Position numbers and translations under genes: made by a program
In this document: positions 25,820 to 34,759 of the stretch, piece by piece
How positions within the stretch are numbered: position 1 is the first letter of the stretch
How the letters are laid out: the number at the start of each line of letters is the position of its first letter
Notes under the pieces: model-generated
Database searches by the model: none
What the model was told of the DNA's origin: nothing
Seen by the model: the letters and a program-made list of their open reading frames with translations, nothing else
From: CAVSWN01 sp963770995
GTDB lineage: Bacteria > Acidobacteriota > Vicinamibacteria > Vicinamibacterales > CAVVIG01
NCBI GenBank assembly: GCA_963770995.1
Contig: CAVYRS010000001.1
Span: forward strand, 2,480,001-2,544,000
Length of the DNA stretch: 64,000 nucleotides
Reading direction: 5' to 3'

Positions 25820-28399
25820 ATGACGACACGCGACGAGGACGCGAACACCGAGGCGGCCACGCCCGGGGGATGGCTGGGATCGCCACGGGCCATCGATCAC
25901 GGACAGTTCGAGCCGGGCACAATTCTCGACCAGCGCTACCGGATCGCCTCGCTGCTCGGACGAGGCGGCATGGGCGAGGTGTACCGCGCCGACGATCTCC
26001 GGCTCGGCCAGCCGGTCGCGCTGAAGTTCATCCAGGCGCCGCTCGCGCGCGATGCCTCCCGGCTCGCGCGGCTCCACGAAGAAGTCCGCATCGCCCGCCA
26101 GATTTCGCATCCGAACGTCTGTCGTGTGTACGACATCGGCGAATGCGACGGACGCGTGTTCCTGTCGATGGAATTCGTCGACGGGGAGGACCTCGCCGCG
26201 TCGTTACGACGCATCGGCCGGCCACCCGAAGATCGCGCGATCGAGATCGCCAGGCAGCTCTGCGCCGCCCTCGCCGCCGCGCACGCACGAGGCATCGTCC
26301 ATCGCGACCTCAAGCCGGCGAACATCATGCTCGACGGGGCCGGCAGAGTCCGCGTCATGGACTTCGGGATCGCGACGGTCGAGGGCGACGATCCCGCGCA
26401 CGCCGGCACGCCGGCGTACATGGCGCCGGAGCAGCTGGAAGGCCAGGCGGCCACGACGCGGAGCGACATCTACTCACTGGGCCTGGTGCTCTACGAACTG
26501 TTCACCGGCCGATGGGCCGTCACGCCTGGAAAGCTGCCGGAGGTCGTGCGCCGGCACGTGTCGGGCGACATCACGCCGCCATCCGAGTTCGTGCGGTCGA
26601 TGCATCCGGCCGTCGAGCGCGCGATCATGCGCTGCCTGGATCGACGGCCGGACCGCCGGCCGGCCTCCGCGCTCGCCGTGTCAGCGCTCCTGCCGGGAGG
26701 TGATCTGTTCGGCGACGCGCTCTTCGCCGGCGAGACGCCGTCACCTGAAATGGTGGCCGCAGCCGGCGACGTCGACGCAACGCTTTCGGCGCGCGCGGGC
26801 GTGCTCCTCGTGGCGGCGTTCCTGGCGCTGTTCGCGCTCGGCGGATGGATGTTCGACCGAAGCACTGTGGCGGGCCAGACCGGGATGCGCAAGCCCGCGC
26901 CGGTGCTGGCGGAATACGGGCGTCAGGTGCGCGCCCTCGCCGGCGCCGCGACGTCGGCGCCGCATGAAGCGATTGGCTTCGAGTACGACGCAGGCGCGCT
27001 CCGTTGGTACGAAGCGCATGGCGGATCGTCCGAGCGATGGGGGCGAATCACCGCGGGAAAGCCGCCGGTTGTGCGCTTCTGGTACCGCGCCAGTCAAGCG
27101 CGGATCGATCCGCGAAACCCTGTCGGACCCGCCACGAAAACCGATCCGCCGGCGTCGAACCCTGGCGACGCGATCGTCGAGCTCGACGCCGAGGCCAGGC
27201 TGCTCCGGTTCACCGAAACGCCGGCATCGTCCATGTCTGCTGGCGCGGCGGCGGGCGCGCCCGACTGGGCTGCGTTCTTCCGCGCGGCCGGTCTCGACAT
27301 CCAGGCGTTCTCGAACGAACCGTCGGTCAGCACGCCCCCCTCCTTCGCCGACACGGTCGTCGCGTGGCAAGGGCCTGCGCCGCTGTGGCCGTCCGAGAAG
27401 CTGCGCGTAGACGCCGCCGCGCTCGACGGGCGACCGGTGTCGTTCGTGGTCACCGGACCCTGGACCGAGTGGCAGCCGCCGTCGACGAACGCCGCCGCGA
27501 ACGCTGCCGCGATCGTGTCGGCGGCGATTTCCGTCTTGTTGGTGCTCTCCGCGGTCTGGCTCGCCGTGACGAACGTGCTCGCGTCGCGCGCCGATCGCGA
27601 AGGCGCGTACCGCGTCGCCGTCGTCGCATTTCTTCTTCAGATGACCCGCTGGCTGCTGGAGCCGTCGCACTCGAGCGAGCCCGCGACGGAGGCCTTCCGT
27701 CTCTACATGGGGCTGGGGTTCGCACTCCTCTTCGGATGCATTGTCGGCGGCGCCTATCTGGGGCTCGAGCCTTTCGTCCGCCGCTACTGGCCGCGGGCGC
27801 TCGTCGGCTGGACGCGGCTCCTCACCGGCCGCTTCCACGATCCAGTGGTCGGCCGCGATCTGCTCGTCGGCACAACGCTCGGCCTGATCGGACCGGTGAT
27901 CGCGTCGAGCTACCAGCTCATGCCGCGTGTGCTCGGCTGGCCGGAACCCGCAGGTTGGCTCCCGCCGCTGACACCGGCGGCTGGGCTCGCATCCGTGCTG
28001 CCGCTCATGGCGTTCAACGTGAACTGGTCGCTGATCAACGGCCTCTACGGCATGTTCATCATGGCGGCGATGCGGCGCGCGGTGCGCTCGCTGTGGATTG
28101 CCGCGCCCTTGTCCGTGCTCGTCTTCGCCCTGCTCGGCGATCCGACGACGACGATCGACTTCGGTCAGCCGCGGCTGCTCGGGCTCCTGTTGCTTCAGAC
28201 CGCTCCGATGGCTCTGGTGCTGCTGCGGTTCGGGCTGCTGGCCGGCGTCGCATCGGCGCTCGCGGGAAACGTCATGACCAACGCGATCTTCACGCTCGAT
28301 ACCAGCCGACCGTATTTCGTCGGCAGCATCGTCCAGGCAGGATTCGTTGTCGTGCTCGCGCTCGCGGGTTGGCGCCTCTCACGCGGCCGATCGGTGTAA
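25820..28399 (+). CDS. receptor-like Ser/Thr protein kinase with polytopic C-terminal membrane domain
   Basis: This is an 859-residue protein. The kinase domain spans about 38-300 with the Gly loop LLGRGGMGEVYRADD, the Lys in VALKFI, HRDLKPANIMLDG near 161, MDFGIATVEG and GTPAYMAPEQLEGQ. A TM follows near 325-345, then an extracytoplasmic domain (350-555). About seven TMs follow in 565-855 (VSAAISVLLVLSAVWLAVTN, YMGLGFALLFGCIVGGAYLG and others), including a glutamic protease-like-looking polytopic end. The combination of kinase, sensor and multi-TM tail is known in Acidobacteriota but uncharacterised. It lies 76 bases after the PQQ gene. Confidence 0.88.
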   Translation: MTTRDEDANTEAATPGGWLGSPRAIDHGQFEPGTILDQRYRIASLLGRGGMGEVYRADDLRLGQPVALKFIQAPLARDASRLARLHEEVRIARQISHPNVCRVYDIGECDGRVFLSMEFVDGEDLAASLRRIGRPPEDRAIEIARQLCAALAAAHARGIVHRDLKPANIMLDGAGRVRVMDFGIATVEGDDPAHAGTPAYMAPEQLEGQAATTRSDIYSLGLVLYELFTGRWAVTPGKLPEVVRRHVSGDITPPSEFVRSMHPAVERAIMRCLDRRPDRRPASALAVSALLPGGDLFGDALFAGETPSPEMVAAAGDVDATLSARAGVLLVAAFLALFALGGWMFDRSTVAGQTGMRKPAPVLAEYGRQVRALAGAATSAPHEAIGFEYDAGALRWYEAHGGSSERWGRITAGKPPVVRFWYRASQARIDPRNPVGPATKTDPPASNPGDAIVELDAEARLLRFTETPASSMSAGAAAGAPDWAAFFRAAGLDIQAFSNEPSVSTPPSFADTVVAWQGPAPLWPSEKLRVDAAALDGRPVSFVVTGPWTEWQPPSTNAAANAAAIVSAAISVLLVLSAVWLAVTNVLASRADREGAYRVAVVAFLLQMTRWLLEPSHSSEPATEAFRLYMGLGFALLFGCIVGGAYLGLEPFVRRYWPRALVGWTRLLTGRFHDPVVGRDLLVGTTLGLIGPVIASSYQLMPRVLGWPEPAGWLPPLTPAAGLASVLPLMAFNVNWSLINGLYGMFIMAAMRRAVRSLWIAAPLSVLVFALLGDPTTTIDFGQPRLLGLLLLQTAPMALVLLRFGLLAGVASALAGNVMTNAIFTLDTSRPYFVGSIVQAGFVVVLALAGWRLSRGRSV

Positions 28400-28445
28400 C
28401 GCAGGCATCGGATCATCGTTTGCAGATCCGTCGATGAGGCTTCGC

Positions 28446-28883
28446 ATGAAAAGCGTCATCGAGCTCGAGATTAATGCGCCTCAGGAGAAGGTCGCTGAAC
28501 TCTTCGATAACCCGCAGATGTTCCCGCTCTGGATGGACGACGTGGAGAGAATCGAACCTGTCCGCACCAACTCAAGCATCGCGCCGGGACCCACGTTTCG
28601 CATGGTGCCCAAGGAGGGCGACCTCGAGTTCGTCGGCCGAGTCGTTCGCCGGGATCCGCCGTATCGGTCGCGTCTGGTTCTGCACGCTTCGAACGTGACC
28701 GTCGCGGTGAAGGGGACGTTCGTCAGGCTGTCCGACGTCGAGACGAAGCTCGTCTCCGAGGAGACGTTCAGTTTCAAAGGACTGTTCGGCAGGCTCTTCG
28801 GTTTCCTCGGACGACGTTCGATTCGTCGAGCGCATCGGCGGCACATGGAGTCGTTCAAGCGGTTTGCCGAGCAGCACGCCTGA
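28446..28883 (+). CDS. SRPBCC-family (START-like) protein
   Basis: This 145-residue protein reads MKSVIELEINAPQEKVAELF, DNPQMFPLWMDDVERIEPVR, FRMVPKEGDLEFVGRVVRRD and a long C-terminal helix ending HMESFKRFAEQHA. It is a helix-grip ligand-binding fold like polyketide cyclase/Bet v1 proteins. The ligand is unknown. GAGG lies six bases before ATG 28446; ATG 28434 would add four residues. It is convergent with the M50 gene. Confidence 0.8.
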   Translation: MKSVIELEINAPQEKVAELFDNPQMFPLWMDDVERIEPVRTNSSIAPGPTFRMVPKEGDLEFVGRVVRRDPPYRSRLVLHASNVTVAVKGTFVRLSDVETKLVSEETFSFKGLFGRLFGFLGRRSIRRAHRRHMESFKRFAEQHA

Positions 28884-28924
28884 CGAAGCTCTCCTGGATT
28901 GTCAAGGAGAAGGGTCCGGGGCCG

Positions 28925-29614
28925 TCAACGCCCGCGCGTCTTCCAGAGCGTCCCGGCCAACATCGCGACGCTGATCAGCATCCACAACGTGGCCCATACC
29001 CACGAAGGCAACAAAAAGAGTTGCGCCATCGTTGCCGCGTCGGATGGGCCGCGATCGATCAGGAACAGGACGCGGATGTCATACACCGAGTTGAGGGCGA
29101 CCTGGATCGCCAGCAGGCTGAGGAGGAATCGCACGGCGTTCGCCATGCCCTTGCGCGCCAGCGTGATGAGCGCCATACCCCACGCGAGCACCACCACGAA
29201 GCCAAAGAGATTGCGGATCCAAAAGACGAGGGTGAGGAGCATGCAGGCGCCGAGGCCCAGGAGAATTCTGTGCGCCCATTTCTCGACGCGTGTTGCGGCA
29301 ATGAGCAGACATCCCACGACTGCGGCGCCGAGATACCCGGATGAGGCGACAAGGCCGGCGGCCACGCGGCCCACGGGAATGAGGCTGTGCGTAAGACCGC
29401 TCGTATTCGGCTCGATCGTGATCGACCTTACCCGGCCTCCCACCAGCACGGCCATCAGCGCATGACCGCATTCGTGGACCCAGGTGGTGAAGAGCTTGAA
29501 GGGATAGAGCAGGAACGGCGCCCATGGCGTGAGGCTGACAATCAGTGAGACTGCGACCGCCGCCCAGAACCAGTTGCCGAACGAACGCCGCGAGAAGAGC
29601 CGGGGGCTCGGCAC
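28925..29614 (-). CDS. M50-like integral membrane metalloprotease
   Basis: The 229-residue protein has about six TM helices and a zinc motif in the second one: LFTTWVHECGHALMAVLVGG (HExxH as HECGH). ITIEPNTSGLTHS and GYLGAAVVGCLLIAATRV follow. It fits the short M50B-type site-2-protease relatives. A second zinc-ligand Asp (as in LDG) is not obvious, so activity is uncertain. It starts nine bases after the S1-protein stop and is probably co-transcribed with it. Confidence 0.8.
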   Translation of the reverse strand: MPSPRLFSRRSFGNWFWAAVAVSLIVSLTPWAPFLLYPFKLFTTWVHECGHALMAVLVGGRVRSITIEPNTSGLTHSLIPVGRVAAGLVASSGYLGAAVVGCLLIAATRVEKWAHRILLGLGACMLLTLVFWIRNLFGFVVVLAWGMALITLARKGMANAVRFLLSLLAIQVALNSVYDIRVLFLIDRGPSDAATMAQLFLLPSWVWATLWMLISVAMLAGTLWKTRGR

Positions 29615-29623
29615 GCCGGCGGC

Positions 29624-30823
29624 CTACTTCTCCCGCGGTTTGAGGGCGCCGCGGAGCTTGTCGGCGAGCGAGCCGAACCCCTCCGCCGGCGCTTCTTCGT
29701 GTGTGGTGTCCTCGGCTGATTCCTTCGCCTCGTGCGCGATCGCGCGCGCGGATCCTTCCGGAACGAGCGCGACGCCAATGCGCTTCTTCTCGAGATCGAT
29801 GCTCAGGATCTCGAATGCGCCCGTCATCTCCGGCGCGACCATCGAGGACCACGCGTCGGATCGTCCTGTCGCCGCGAACGTGGAGGCGTGAGCCAGCGCT
29901 TCGATGCCCGGCTCGAGCTCGACGAACGCCCCGAACTCCACGACACGCGTCACGCGGCCTGTTACCACCTGGCCGATCTCGTAGGTGTCCTGGACTCGCG
30001 ACCACGGGTCGACCGTGAGCTGCTTCAACCCGAGCGAGATTCTCTGCTGGTCGTCGTCGACCCGGAGAACCTTGACCGTGATCTCGTCGCCTGGCTTGAC
30101 GATGTGCGACGTGTCCGACACGCGGGACCATCCCATCTCGGAGACGTGCAGCAAGCCCTGCACGCCGCCGCCGAGGTCGACGAACGCGCCGAACTCGCGG
30201 ACTGATGCGACACGTCCTGTCAGCACTGCGCCGGGAACGATCGTTCGCCGGACTTCGGCGGCGCTCGCCCGCTGCTCCTCCTCGAGAAGCGCGCGCCGCG
30301 AGACGATGATGTTCCTGCCGCCTTCCTTGTACTCGATGATCCGGAAGGTATAGACCTGCCCTTCGTGCGTCACCGCGTCGTTCCGGCGGATATCGATCTG
30401 AGAGATCGGACAGAAGGCGCGCTGGCGGGCGATGCGCACCTCGTAGCCCCCCTTCACCGCCTTCTCGACTTTTCCTTCCACCGGCAGACCGGAGTGGAAC
30501 GCGTCTTCGAGCTGCCGCTGGGTCGCGGCCCCTCGCGCCAGCTTCCGGGAAAGGGTCAGCCCCCCTGCAGTCGACACCACAATCGCCTGAATGCGATCGC
30601 CAACGGCGACCTCGAGATGGCCCTCGTCGTCCTTCAGTTCGGCGATGTCGATCATCGCTTCGCCCTTGCCGCCGACGTTGATGAAGGCGACCTCCGGGCC
30701 GATCGCGACGATCGCGCCCTCGATGGTCTGACCCTTCTCGAAGCGCTTCGGCTTGAGCGAGGCTTCGAACATCGCCGCAAAATCGTCGTTGGGATCGGTC
30801 ACGGCAGCAGTGTATCGCGTCAC
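29624..30823 (-). CDS. S1-domain RNA-binding protein (RpsA-like)
   Basis: This 399-residue protein contains four S1 OB-folds: GQTIEGAIVAIGPEVAFINV (about 30-100), VEGKVEKAVKGGYEVRIARQ (110-185), VLTGRVASVREFGAFVDLGG (200-270) and VVTGRVTRVVEFGAFVELEP (285-360). It is shorter than six-domain ribosomal protein S1 and similar to the 4-domain S1 proteins of several phyla that bind mRNA and help initiation. The acidic C-terminal tail and start MTRYTAAVTDPNDDF are unremarkable; MFEASLKP would be an alternative start. Confidence 0.88.
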   Translation of the reverse strand: MTRYTAAVTDPNDDFAAMFEASLKPKRFEKGQTIEGAIVAIGPEVAFINVGGKGEAMIDIAELKDDEGHLEVAVGDRIQAIVVSTAGGLTLSRKLARGAATQRQLEDAFHSGLPVEGKVEKAVKGGYEVRIARQRAFCPISQIDIRRNDAVTHEGQVYTFRIIEYKEGGRNIIVSRRALLEEEQRASAAEVRRTIVPGAVLTGRVASVREFGAFVDLGGGVQGLLHVSEMGWSRVSDTSHIVKPGDEITVKVLRVDDDQQRISLGLKQLTVDPWSRVQDTYEIGQVVTGRVTRVVEFGAFVELEPGIEALAHASTFAATGRSDAWSSMVAPEMTGAFEILSIDLEKKRIGVALVPEGSARAIAHEAKESAEDTTHEEAPAEGFGSLADKLRGALKPREK

Positions 30824-30836
30824 CGAGGTGAGCGCG

Positions 30837-31478
30837 TCAGATCGCGGTGGCGGGATCGCTGCGGTTCAGGCTGGCGCGGTGCGAGTCAAAGGCACAACCT
30901 ACGAACGCGTGGGTGTCGAAGCGGTGGTTCACCGCAAAGTGCGGCACGTACCCGGCCATCGCGTCCGCGAGCGGGCGAATCACCTGTGACGGAGTTCGCG
31001 CGGCCGGCTCGAAGAGAAACTCTGTCCCGTCGAGGGTATACACCACCCACGCGTGCTGGCGATCGATTCCGGGCCGATCCTCACAGATCACGCGGCCGAC
31101 GTAGAACTCGGCGTCGATGCTGAGCTCGGCCAGCTTGCGCCAGGCCCACAGCGCAAAGTCCTCGCAATCGCCGCGCTTCTGTTGCTCGAAGATGCCGGGA
31201 TGCTGCCAGACGTCCCGCTCGTGAAACAGCTCGAGGTCGGTGACGTATTCGCAGGTTTGCAGCCACGCCACGATGTCGTCAATCGACCCCACGTGCACGC
31301 AGCTTTCGCCGTCGAAGTAGTCGGCGAACGGCTGCCTCGAGCCCGGGCCGAACACGCGCGCCGGCACCGGCACGGGCACGCGGTCCCAGGCCGATTCCTC
31401 CCCGACCAGCCGCGCGGCAAGGTACCTGAACTGTGAAAGAAGCCGGCGGAACGACCCTTCGGGTGTCATGACCGGCAT
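30837..31478 (-). CDS. transglutaminase-like cysteine protease (BTLCP type)
   Basis: The 213-residue protein has the catalytic Cys in KRGDCEDFALWAWRKL, the His in DRQHAWVVYTLDG and a later Asp/Glu region EFLFEPAARTP. It matches bacterial transglutaminase-like proteinases, which act in the periplasm or on cell-surface proteins, although no signal peptide is obvious here. It precedes the S1/M50 pair on the same strand by 13 bases, so one transcript is likely. MTPEG is an alternative start three codons in. Confidence 0.75.
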   Translation of the reverse strand: MPVMTPEGSFRRLLSQFRYLAARLVGEESAWDRVPVPVPARVFGPGSRQPFADYFDGESCVHVGSIDDIVAWLQTCEYVTDLELFHERDVWQHPGIFEQQKRGDCEDFALWAWRKLAELSIDAEFYVGRVICEDRPGIDRQHAWVVYTLDGTEFLFEPAARTPSQVIRPLADAMAGYVPHFAVNHRFDTHAFVGCAFDSHRASLNRSDPATAI

Positions 31479-31538
31479 GTGAGATTCAGACGCAAATTCT
31501 AGCGCAATCGTTCAAGGCAGGTCGAAGAGGCCGTCGTT

Positions 31539-32365
31539 TCAGCGTCGCATTTCGACCGCCATGATGTTGCTCTCGCGGCGGTCCCCCCAGGCGAACACGA
31601 TACCTCTGCCGTCGGGCGTGACGGCGAAGCCGGGCCAGGAATAGTTGGCGATCGACGCGACATCGTCACCATCGCCGCCGGTGAGCGGTGCGCGACGGAT
31701 CACCGGCTGATCGCCCGTTACGCCGACGTAGTAGATCCCCTGCGGCGTCACACGCCAGTTCGCGGTCTCCGCGGCGCGGATCCCGGGCACCAGCAGCGTG
31801 GCACGCCCACCTGCGATCGGCATCGTCCACAGACCGGTGGCATCGAGCCGCGTGAAGAAGAGCGATGCGCCGTCTGGAGATTCAGCGGCCGCGTAGCCGC
31901 CGCCGGCCGTCACCTGCGCGCGAGCGCGATCGGCAACGGTGAGGCGCATCACCTGCCACGTTCCCGAACGGCGCGCGCCGAACAACACCGATGCGCCATC
32001 GCGAGACCACGACGGCGCGATCTCGTCGTCGACATCGTCGGTGAGTCGCGTCGTGGCGCCGGTCGCGGCATCGATCGCGTACAGGTCCGGTTGACCGTTG
32101 ACGCTCGCGCTGATCAGGATGCGGGTGGCGTCCGCGGACCATCGCGGCTGACGAAGCGCCGCGCGCGTAAACGTCGACACCTGTCGAGGAGACGATCCAT
32201 CGCGATTGGCCGCCCAGACCTGCGGTTCTCCCGATCGCGTCGACACGAATGCGAGCTGCCTGCCGTCGGCCGACAGATCCGGTGAATGGTTCCAGAGATC
32301 CAATGCCTGTGCGATGGGCCGCATGGCCGCGAGGCTATCGCCTTCTTCGGAACGCCCCGCGGAGA
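31539..32365 (-). pseudogene. PD40/TolB-like beta-propeller gene, 5'-truncated at an IS66 fragment
   Basis: The C-terminal 270 residues of a WD40-like PD40 protein are intact: LWNHSPDLSADGRQLAFVST, QPRWSADATRILISASVNGQ, APSWSRDGASVLFGARRSGT, TPDGRGIVFAWGDRRESNI. Proteins of this kind here normally begin with a kinase or HTH and a TM. The frame stays open to 32558, but beyond about 32365 it is only the antisense of the IS66 fragment. The 5' part of the gene, including its promoter, is gone. Confidence 0.75.
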
Positions 32366-32376
32366 CGGGCGACTGA

Positions 32377-33462
32377 CGAGAGAATGAGCGGCTCCGAGAA
32401 AAGGTCGACGAGCAGGCGAAGCAGATCGCCGACGCCGAGAAGCAGATCGCAGATCTTGAACGCCAGCTCGCCTTACGCCAGCAGAACTCGACGACGACAT
32501 CGAAACCGCCGTCATCCGATGGACTCGCGGGCCAGCAACGTACGCGCGGCCGGCGCACGAAGAGTCGGCGTAAACCGGGTGGTCAACCGGGGCATCCCGG
32601 GCATTCGCGGCCACTGGTGCCCATCGAGCGCGTGAACGCCATGGTCGAACTCTTTCCAGACGCGTGTCGGCATTGCCAGCATGCGCTGCCCGCGCGGTCG
32701 CGCCAGGTGGTCGGCGAGCCGCGACGCCATCAAGTCACGGAATTGCCGCCCATCGAAGCGCACATCACCGAGTATCGCTGCCATCGGATCGTGTGTCCTG
32801 CGTGCGGGCAGACGACGCGGGCGCCGTTGCCCGACGAGGTCGAGGGTCAGTTTGGCCCGCAACTCACGGCGTTGATTGCCTATTTGACGGTCGTCTGTCG
32901 CTTGCCGCGCTTGGTCGTGCAGCGGTTGCTCGAAGGCGCGCTGCAGATTGCGATCAGCCAAGGCAGTACGCAACACGCGTGGGAAGAGGCGAGTGCGGCG
33001 GTCGCCGCGCCGTGCCAGGAACTCGAACGTCGCGTTGCAGCAGCAGTCGGTCCTCAACGGCGATGAAACGGGTCACCGCACGAACGGCGACAAACGCTGG
33101 CTCTGGACGCTGGTTGCGCCGACCTTTGTCTTCTACACCATCGCCACCTCCCGCGGCGCGGACGTGCTCCGGCGCCTGCTCGGCGCCACGTTTTCCGGCG
33201 TCTTGGGCAGCGACCGCTTGCCGACCTACCTGACGTACGCCGCGGACCGTCGGCAATTCTGTTGGGCGCATTTCACGCGCAACCTGCTGAGCGCGCAGGA
33301 CCTCGCCAAGACGGCGTCGGCGAAACGCTTCTGTCGCGAGGCCCTCGCGCTGCAGCGACGACTCTTCCGCGTGTGGCATCGCTTTCACGGGGACCCGCAC
33401 GCCCGCGGCGCGCCGCTCACCCGCGAGGAATTGATCGCCAAGGCGTTCCCGATCGAGAACAC
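32377..33462 (+). pseudogene. IS66-family transposase (TnpC) fragment
   Basis: The fragment begins without a start codon (ENERLREKVDEQAKQIADAE) in the N-terminal coiled coil. It continues through SKPPSSDG, RRKPGGQPGHPGHSRP, the zinc-finger region CRHCQHAL ... CPACGQTT, and the first catalytic Asp in LNGDETGHRTNGDKRWLW and second in GVLGSDRLPTY. A frameshift lies near 33040. It breaks off at ELIAKAFPIEN, about 120 residues before the usual end, so the catalytic Glu region is missing. No inverted repeats or tnpA/tnpB remain. Both ends are fused to other truncated genes. Confidence 0.85.
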
Positions 33463-33675
33463 ATCAACTTCAAGTCGTTCGAGATGAACACGTTCCTGAA
33501 GGTGCTTGCAGTGGTCAGCTTCCTGGGGTTGATACCGTCCGTCGTTGGCGGCCTGCTCGGCATGAACGTCGCCGGAAATCCGTGGCCCGTAACGCTCGGC
33601 CAGGTGGCGTTCGGTGTGGCGATGGGAATGGCAACGGCGCTGTACGTGTTCGCAGTGAAAGGGTGGCTGAAGTAG
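33460..33675 (+). pseudogene. C-terminal fragment of a CorA-family Mg2+ transporter
   Basis: The frame entering from the IS66 junction reads HINFKSFEMNTFLKVLAVVS, FLGLIPSVVGGLLGMNVAGN and ends in FGVAMGMATALYVFAVKGWL. These are the two TM helices of CorA with the signature GMN loop between them. The whole cytoplasmic funnel (about 250 residues) is absent, replaced by the IS66 fragment. The 138 bases that follow hold no gene. Confidence 0.8.
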
Positions 33676-33813
33676 GCGCTTTCAGTCGACCGACGCGTTA
33701 TTCCACGCATCAGCCGTGGGCGTGACGCAGGTCGTGCTCAAATCTGTAGGCTGTCCAGCGCACTCTTACGCGGCGTGAGCGGTCTGCGGATGACTGTCGC
33801 GGTATGCCGTTGG

Positions 33814-34077
33814 TCAGCGTGCGGCGACGGCAGGTGGATAGGCTTCCCAGACGTCCTGCGTCGACCAGTCCACCTTCGCGATCCACCCGTCGCGCGGATC
33901 GTGGATCAGCTCGCCGCGAACGACGTCTTCACCGTCGACAAACAGAATCGACTCGTGCTTTGCCGCGATCTGGGCAAATGGCGTCTGTTGATGCATGCGC
34001 AGATCGCCGAGACGAAGTCGCCCCTCAGCGTCCAGATGATTGAAATCGGCCTGCAGCAGTATCACGGCGGTGTCCAC
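33814..34077 (-). CDS. hypothetical protein, second gene of a coupled pair
   Basis: This 87-residue acidic protein (AVILLQADFNHLDAEGRLRL, HESILFVDGEDVVRGELIHD, WIAKVDWSTQDVWEAYPP) is of no family I recognise. Its start lies 16 bases inside the upstream gene, so the two are translated together. The aromatic, acidic composition is protein-like. An antitoxin or immunity role would fit the arrangement but nothing shows it. Confidence 0.5.
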   Translation of the reverse strand: MDTAVILLQADFNHLDAEGRLRLGDLRMHQQTPFAQIAAKHESILFVDGEDVVRGELIHDPRDGWIAKVDWSTQDVWEAYPPAVAAR

Positions 34078-34448
34078 CGATCCAGTTTCGGAACTGGATT
34101 GGGCTCCGGTACGCTCAGGATGGCATCGAACTGTTCAGGGGTCAAGCCGAAGAGGTCGTGATGATGCGGAGGGCCAGGCGATGGCCGCAGGGAGCCGCCC
34201 GCTGCCAAGACCGCCTGTACCGTCGTGTGCCTGATCTGGTTGTTGCGACAAGAGCGTGCAAGCTCCTGCAACGAGACACCCGGTGCAGCAAAGACCGACC
34301 ACGACCCGTCTCGGGATAGCCGCTCCGCAAGATCCCGAGCGCCCTGAACACTTCCGCAGCGCACGACGATGGTTGACGCCGGCCACGTCGCGGGATCGGC
34401 ACGATCAACGGCCATCGGGCTGGCCACATGGTACCCTACCGGGATCAC
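34062..34448 (-). CDS. hypothetical protein, first gene of a coupled pair
   Basis: This ORF has 128 residues, or 117 from the inner Met (MAVDRADPATW). It reads STIVVRCGSVQGARDLAERL, WSVFAAPGVSLQELARSCRN, a Pro/His-rich linker (SPGPPHHHDLF) and GLTPEQFDAILS. No family is recognised. It shares a short upstream region with a possible divergent gene at 34464, so the two starts face away from each other. Confidence 0.5.
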   Translation of the reverse strand: MIPVGYHVASPMAVDRADPATWPASTIVVRCGSVQGARDLAERLSRDGSWSVFAAPGVSLQELARSCRNNQIRHTTVQAVLAAGGSLRPSPGPPHHHDLFGLTPEQFDAILSVPEPNPVPKLDRWTPP

Positions 34449-34463
34449 TCAGGAGAGGCACGT

Positions 34464-34742
34464 GTGCGCTACGCTGACTTCCGTGACCGATTCGAGGGCG
34501 CGTTGCAGGAAGCGGGCCTCTTCGTCCGCGGCGTGGACCGGCGTATCGAGACAATCGATCTCGTAAGTGCAGTCCTCAGCGGCTTTCGAAATTGCGTAGA
34601 AGTCTGGCTCGCGCGGAATATTTGCGGATCACAGGTCAGGCTTTCTGCACATCGAATATTTCGGCGCGCACGACCAGGTGATCGCGCCCGGAAGGGCGGA
34701 TCGAGTCGTTGCTGTTGCGCAACTGGCCGAACGGCACCGTGA
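34464..34742 (+). CDS. possible truncated gene with a strong ribosome-binding site
   Basis: AGGAGAGG (34451-34458) stands five bases before GTG 34464, which opens VRYADFRDRFEGALQEAGLF and VRGVDRRIETIDLVS, a protein-like start. Further on the composition becomes less convincing, while the sequence around 34640-34750 reads well in another frame (FLHIEYFGAHDQVIAPGRAD, AVAQLAERHREAPL). An indel or decay in a single small gene is likely. No family is recognised. Confidence 0.35.
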   Translation: MRYADFRDRFEGALQEAGLFVRGVDRRIETIDLVSAVLSGFRNCVEVWLARNICGSQVRLSAHRIFRRARPGDRARKGGSSRCCCATGRTAP

Positions 34743-34759
34743 GGCTCCGTTGACGCGGA

